Assembly: GCA_009801015.1 (NCBI GenBank)
Contig: VHZZ01002247.1
Span: 14,358 to 65,983, forward strand
Source of the DNA: Silene noctiflora
Lineage: Eukaryota; Streptophyta; Magnoliopsida; Caryophyllales; Caryophyllaceae
Length of the DNA stretch: 51,626 nt
Direction: 5' to 3'
Under the pieces are notes generated by a model, which made no database searches, was not told the DNA's origin, and saw nothing but the letters and a program-made list of their open reading frames with translations. The position numbers and the translations under genes are program-made. This document shows positions 45,706-51,626 of this stretch, piece by piece. Every line of letters begins with the position of its first letter. Position 1 is the stretch's first letter.

Positions 45706-48293
45706 TTAGACGGCCGAGGGAGGTGGTAGTGGATGTGACTCCAAGAATAAGCGTATGGTCTTATAGATCAAAGACGGTTCAGCCATAGCACCATTCCCGT
45801 AATCTCCACAGGCCAGCCTTTTAGTGACTGGAGGAATCAGAGTTATACCAAGCTCATCGATCGACATTAGATGCTTCTCTGTGAAAGGGTTGTTCCACAT
45901 CATAGTGTTCATAGCCGGGGCAACAAATAAGGGCTTGTCGTAGTCCCATGCACGTACTATGCATGTTAGCAGATTGTCACATAATCCACCGGCCACCTGA
46001 AAGAGATGGTGATCAATTAAAAGTAGGTATCATTACCTATTTCAAAATAATACAACAAAGATGTGGAAAAGTCCTGAATGATTCCATCTTTTCTTAACGC
46101 AATAAAAACGATTATCAAATTCTTACAAGAACGTATATGACACAGTTTTACATGTGACGAATCAATAAACCATATAATTAAACAATGAATATGTAACTAT
46201 TTGTGCCGGTTTCACATTTGAGATGTCTTATACAAAGTCTCCTTGCTAAGGTGCTAACCTTAACATCCCCAAACTATTAAGGCTTTAGATTCACCATTTT
46301 ACCAAGATCGTACTTACTATTGTTTGTTTCCATGGCGAAGCGACTCATTCTACGATTACGACTTGAAGCACATCTAAAACCACAGATAGTGTGATACGCT
46401 ATCATTATTATGTCAAAGAACAAAAAAAACTATGAAGCAATCATGTCTGAATTATGTATTCTCTGATAATAAGAACGTGATTCAATATTAGTTGAGATGT
46501 TTTCGTCGACACAGCTGGCAAGAAGAATTCTTAAAATATACTGTAAGATTTGCTTAAAATGAGTCAGACTGACATGTCTACATTTGATTAAGAGAAATTG
46601 ACAGGTACAGCTTACAGCTCAGCTACAAGTCTAATTGTACCCAATTCTAAAATAGTTTAAATCACAGTTACATGAGATCAGAGTTACTACAGTTTAAGTA
46701 AAACTCATTCATTTGATGTCAAACACGACGAAATTCTATAGAATGAGATCACTTGAATGCAACAGTATCACAAAATTCAACTGTAAACAGTGTACTGCTG
46801 ATCTATCAGGTCAAGTTCACTGAAATGGTCGAATGGTGATACGCGTTTCCATATCTTTTTTGGTTTTGGAAACTGATGGGAAAAAAACAAAATAGCTTAT
46901 GAAACTCTCCATGCTTCTTATATTGTGAAACACCAGTAAAACAGAACTTTTATTATGGTCATCTGGAAATAGTCTGTGTGCTCTTAACATAAACGGCAAT
47001 GTAGTTCGTCTGAAGGTGATGGCTTTATCTATTTTAAAAACTAAACACAGGATGTCGTAGCCTAAAATACAATTTACAGTATGGAGACAGATAAGACAAA
47101 GCAAACCGGCGTTCATGTCCCAAAACAGATGTTAGATGCCACTTTGGTTCAAGTTCAATCAACAATTCCACCAATGTAGAAAACACATTCCAAGACATTC
47201 AATAATTATTCAACTAGTGTTAAATATAGTTTATTTAACATAGATGGTTATGGAGTTAGACTATTTTATTCAAGGAAACTAGGTAATTCATCCTTTCCTT
47301 TTGTATTCCTATTTCCTAGAAATGGAACAGATCTAGAGAGACCATTTTAGCAGCAGCAGCAGCATACAACAACAACAACAACAACAAAGAGAAAAGATTC
47401 AACATTTCAACTTCAATAATTTAGTCACATGACAGGCGCGCAAATTATGACAAACAAGAGATGCATGTATGCGTTCAAGACTTCAACGTTAGCATCGCAA
47501 TGTACTTTTCATTAAGATACTATGTTTAGCTCTCTTCTAATTGTTAGCATGATTCAGAAAATTTTGTGGCTTCTTATAGCGATCTGAGTTAAGACCAGCG
47601 TGTTAGAAAAAAGAAGGCTAACTAAACCTAAGATATTCTGCATAAGTTAGCTAAGCTAAAAACTGCTGTTTTTCCTCCACTCTCCTCGATCTTAAGCCCG
47701 AAAAGGAATTCAGCTCCTTTAAATCAAACCGAACTGATTGAGTGACTAATAATTTAAAATATCATCCCTACACAAAGTCATGTAGCAAGTAGTGCTCTTC
47801 CTTGTGACAAAAAAAGGAGGATCAGATGTGTAGAGTCTTTCATGGTGTAAAATACACATAGAGGTTATTTGCAGATAGCAAACTAGTCTAACACCTTCCT
47901 AAAATAAACCAAACTTCACTCAAAACACAAGAATGTAAAACTCACCTTCCCAAGAGTATTTGCTGAAAGTGGGGCAATAACCATGATGTCAGCCCATTTA
48001 CGGAGCTCAATATGCAGAACATTGTCACCTATTTTTCTCCAACTGGACCATTCATCCTCATCGGTGTACAGGACTACATCCTCGGGAATCGTAACTCTAT
48101 CGATGAAATGCAAAGCCGACTTTGTGGCCACAGCTTTAACTTCAGCCCATTCAGAAAAACAATGGCAGAGGTTCCCAAACTTGATTGCAGCAACACTTCC
48201 ACTAGCAGCAAGAAGGATCCTAGGTCTCCTCGGCATTGTGTTTGTCTGTACAGGTTCCAACTGAAGGGCATTCACAGGCTCTGCCTGTGCCAT
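45706..48293 (-). CDS. HAL3: Phosphopantothenoylcysteine decarboxylase (HAL3, flavoprotein)
   Basis: An FMN enzyme that decarboxylates 4'-phosphopantothenoylcysteine to 4'-phosphopantetheine in coenzyme A synthesis. The plant HAL3 proteins are also linked to salt tolerance. Two coding exons (48293-47946 and 45996-45706) join to 212 residues, close to the 209 of Arabidopsis HAL3a. Motifs: RILLAASGSVAAIK (25-38, flavin binding), VLHIELRKWAD with catalytic His94 (HAL3a His90), IAPLSANTLGK, the PAMNTMMW substrate motif with Asn146, and RLACGDYGNGAMAEPS with Cys179 (HAL3a Cys175). All catalytic residues are present. The ATG at 48293-48291 lies three bases after a splice acceptor. The upstream in-frame GTG is not a start. 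Confidence 0.96.
47351..47385. repeat. CAG/CAA trinucleotide microsatellite in the HAL3 coding intron
   Basis: A short (CAG)n run followed by (CAA)n, in the 47945-45997 intron of HAL3. It is outside coding sequence. Confidence 0.8.
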
Positions 48294-51060
48294 CACCTAT
48301 CAACAAAGGAATTACAGTGAGTCACTTGTAAAGCGGTTTATACTTTATACTAGATAATTGGAAAGTCATCTACAAGTCCACAACACATAGCAGTTACTAA
48401 AAAATTCTTTTAAAGGGGTATGATGGAAGAAATCAAAATGGGCCACTAAAGTGGCTGCGCTTCTTTCTATTGTGAAGTATTAGTCCTTCGCTGCAATTCT
48501 CGACATAATTTCCATCTTGGGTCATTCGGAAACAATCTCTTTGTGTTGCTAACGCAAGGGTAAGACAACGTACATCCGACCCCCCTTACTCCACAATTTG
48601 CGGGAGCCGGGAGCCATTGAGGCACTGGGGTAATGTTGTTCTTGTTGTTGGGAGAGTAATATTTAGGTGATACCGCCTTACCGAAGTATTTGTGAAAGAA
48701 CTTTTGGACTTTTCACTGGCATGGGACTTCGTTTAGTTTGTAAAGGTAGAATGAAGTGGAAGAGAAATAACTAAAAAGTATAATCGGGAACTATCGTAAA
48801 AAAAATTGTCAACTTTTCACAGAAAGTAAATTATCTGAACTTCTGCCAAATATCTGTGCAGTATTGTTCAGCTTAAAAGCACAACCTTCTTTAGGGGATA
48901 AAGAAAACAGGAGCTGAAAGTGCGAGACCATAAACTTTGAAGCCTAACTCTCATATCTCAAACAGGCAAGCAAAAAAAAAGACTAGACTCAAGAACACTC
49001 TAGGAGATTAAAAGCCCCTAAATGTAACCGTAAGTACGTGACCCAGTGAACTCCAACGTCCAATGTTAAAGTCTTACAGAAGACGAGGAATCAAAGAGTA
49101 GGTAAGGCCTACAAACTTTAACAAGGCCCAACTTATCCTAGTAAAAGACTTCACCACGATAGGATTGCCAGAGTACAAACACTAAAACGGAGCATTATAG
49201 AGGGCAAAAATTTAAGCTTCAACCCTTGTCAATGCCTAAACCTCTTCATAGTTAATTTTAACACCAAGTGGCGAGTACTTTGTCCAAACCCTATTCCCAC
49301 ATTACCTCTCAATTCACAGTTACATCTACATTACCTACGGGATCCACGAACAACAGCAACATCAACGTTACCTCAATGCCTCAAGGGCTCGGGAAAATTG
49401 TACTGTAAGTTGGGGTGTACTCAACTTTACCCTTGTGTTAGCAACATAATGAGATCCACTTATAACACTAAAAAAAGGCTAGACAGCCGATATAATACAC
49501 CAGAAAAAAAACTAAGCATACCCTCACTAGTCACTTCAGACCATAAAACACAGAAACAAAGGGAAACAGATTTCCAATCATACTAATGAAAAGTATCATT
49601 CTTCATAGAAATAAACCGCATTTGCTACTTAGTAACCGCTAAATAGATGTCATAGTTTCATGCTAAAACTTCTCGAGTTCACTTCTCTCCTAGCTCTAGG
49701 GGTATTCAGTCAATATATCAGTAAAGACCAGAAAAACCACAGAAAGCAGACTCCAGTTTTTTGCCTACAATCCTACATCAAACGCACATTCTAAGTTGAT
49801 CATAATTAATAAAGAGTCTTCTCTGCATCGTATTTGATACGGCATATATAAGTAAATAAGAACTGAACGAGAAAAACTACCAATGTCGATAAAAAACCGG
49901 CTTGATATAGCTACATGTGTGCTTACGAAGATGTAATGTGGTGCACGCTTAAAAGGGTTATAAGACATCTAAACTCTACTCATTCTCTTCTTCAATAAAG
50001 TCCCCATTTCACGGCCACTATACTACATTTACATTCAGTAAACCTAACGCCTTGAAATTGTTTTCTTTAAACTCTAAGGACTATGCTAAGCTGTTGTCTA
50101 TGGACAATAAAAATTCCATAACAAGGAAAAGAGGGAATTTCACGGAATAAATACATGAAAGCTACTAAGTCTGAGACAACAAGCAATACTAAGTACTAAC
50201 CCAATCTTTCAAGCGTACAGACAGAAAGCCAACAATCTCGAACTTTTGAAACATCCATTAACTAGCCAACCATGTTCGATATAACACAAATTTTCTTTAT
50301 TGAGTCATCACACATCATAACCAGCTAATTTCACCCTACTACCACACTAACCTATAATTTTTCATGCTACTCGTAAGTCGTAGCAGACACTGCGCTCTCA
50401 GAATACTATTTTCCCCTTTTCTACTTCTCAAATCTACATAGATGCACCTCAAAAGCAAAAAATAAATGAAAATCTGACCTTAAAATATGACAATTAACCA
50501 AGAAAACTTATACAATGTGCATCAGTTGCTAAGCTGACAGATATAAATCCTCCATTTTAACTGATTCTGTACATTTGATTAAAGTATTACACACAAAAGA
50601 ATGAAAACTTAAAAAACCGTTGAGACGGAGAAAGTGAAATCAACCAAAACCAAAACCCTATGATCATAAACCTTCACTTAATTGAAATTCATCAACAATT
50701 CAGAAACAAGTAAAGTTCAAACAAACAAACAATAAATCGGAGATTTCCATCATATATACCATCAAATTCTCAAACTTTATGCAAAACCCAGAAATTCCCA
50801 CAACACAAGTATAAAAAAGATCCAATCTTTAAGCAAAATAGAAATGTAAAGAGCTAAAATTCAATCAAAAATGTATGAAATGGGGGAGAAATGTATACCT
50901 TATAGAGTTATAGTTCAAGATTGAAGTAATTCCAGATGCTTGAATTCTAATTTGGGTAATTATGGACCTAAGAAATTGATTGAATGAAGTTGATCTTTAT
51001 AATTGAAGTGGCAATTGAGTGTTGAATTGGGGATATTTTGATACAGGAGTAAACCCTAGC
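48294..51060 (-). other. HAL3 5'UTR: leader exon and 2.6-kb intron
   Basis: A non-coding leader exon runs from about 51,050 to 50,899, ending CTCTATAAG before the donor GTATAC. The intron (50,898-48,297) ends TTGATAG, so the second exon adds only GTG before the ATG. The intron holds no recognisable gene or bounded transposon. Long first introns in the leader often raise expression in plants; that is inference here. Confidence 0.6.
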
Positions 51061-51441
51061 TAAAAGGCTACAATTTCAATTAAATTTGGAGGGAATTCCC
51101 AAACTGTGTATTGACTCGAAAATAAAGTTGTTGAGAACTGAATAGATGGTGAAAAATGGTTAAACCCATATCTTTCGACCTCCAAATGGTTCGGTTTAAT
51201 TTGCAATTTTAATTGTATTTTTTTTTTAACTAAAATCGCTAAAGCAAAATAAAAAAAAAATATGATGTAACAAATTAAAATCAATAAATTATTGTTGTCT
51301 TTCTAAATTTAAGTTAGGTGAATCTGAAAAAGTTGTTTTAAAATCATGATTTTTTGTTTTATAAGGTAAAAAAAACTAGATTGATCCTCTGCAATAGGAC
51401 CAACCTATCTCATCCTTTCGGATGAGAGAGGTAAGTTGAAG

Positions 51442-51626
51442 TCACCGGCTTTCAAACCATCTTGAAAGAGTTGGACATGAATGTCCAATAGAAGCTATGA
51501 AGTCAACAACCTTGTTGGCTTCACGAAAACGATGTTTAACTATTACTTCATCGAAAGAATGAAGGTCTAATTTCACATCTTTGATAATACTAGAAATTTC
51601 CCAAGGAATCTGCCAAGTATTACGGA
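51442..51626 (-). pseudogene. C-terminal end of a LINE-type RNase H (RVT_3-like) domain, partial
   Basis: From the window edge, the minus strand reads NTWQIPWEISSIIKDVK, then HSFDEVIVKHRFREANKVVD followed by FIASIGHS, and stops at TGA 51444-51442. The spacing of W.IPWEI.SIIKD and HRFREANKVVDFIA is typical of the RNase H-like domain closing plant LINE polyproteins and related RVT_3 genes. The frame continues beyond the window, so I cannot say whether the element is intact or a remnant. It lies just upstream of the HAL3 leader, in the same orientation. Confidence 0.7.

Noticed and set aside
48294..48296. GTG as an earlier HAL3 start codon
   Set aside because: The GTG lies right after a splice acceptor (TTGATAG). 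The ATG three bases on is a normal start that yields the expected length.

Overview
The window is plant nuclear DNA. It is AT-rich, its genes are broken by introns with GT-AG borders, two proteins carry chloroplast-type features, and the spacers are full of MITEs, LTR-retrotransposon pieces, SINE-like and LINE-like remnants. The protein families are those of a eudicot. The style of the repeats (CTCGATCGAG-bearing repeats, a 1.9-kb LTR of a kind I associate with the Caryophyllales) makes a member of that order possible, but this is only an impression. No bacterial, viral-pathogen, CRISPR or operon-like system is present.

Layout. 1-3,000 is repeat DNA: a palindrome array, an assembly-join artefact, and a Stowaway-like element holding other elements nested inside it. 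3,687-13,990 (minus) is a complete ataxin-2-type gene of the CID3/CID4 class with 14 coding exons and a 5'UTR intron. 15,937-17,834 (plus) is a BADC-like (biotin attachment domain-containing) gene with an in-frame stop in its most conserved exon and no recognisable first exon, probably a pseudogene. 18,501-20,106 (minus) encodes an unrecognised small membrane protein. 22,058-28,360 (plus) is a complete 11-exon chloroplast ferrochelatase of the FC2 type with the C-terminal LHC/CAB motif and one GC-AG intron. 30,595-32,532 (plus) is a two-exon NFD4/nodulin-like MFS transporter. 33,260-35,142 is a solo LTR with 5-bp target-site duplications. 36,220-36,753 (plus) is an intronless DUF761 protein with a triplicated acidic motif. 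38,189-41,314 (minus) is a three-exon glyoxalase-I/VOC protein. 41,315-45,705 is repeat-rich spacer. 45,706-about 51,050 (minus) is HAL3/phosphopantothenoylcysteine decarboxylase with a 2.6-kb 5'UTR intron. At the right edge (51,442-51,626, minus) is the end of a LINE-type RNase H domain.

The genes do not form a pathway cluster. They are independent housekeeping or accessory loci: mRNA regulation (CID), plastid haem synthesis (FC2), regulation of plastid fatty-acid synthesis (BADC remnant), coenzyme A synthesis (HAL3), a VOC enzyme and a transporter. I reconstructed exons by reading splice sites and checking that phases join. The coding totals come out as whole codons for every intact gene.

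The items most worth a second look are the BADC stop codon in a frame-neutral exon, the GC-AG intron of FC2, the nested transposons with a neighbouring empty-site copy, the 20-bp-period palindrome array, and the triplicated motif plus hairpin in the DUF761 gene. I see no convincing evidence of a new multi-gene system.
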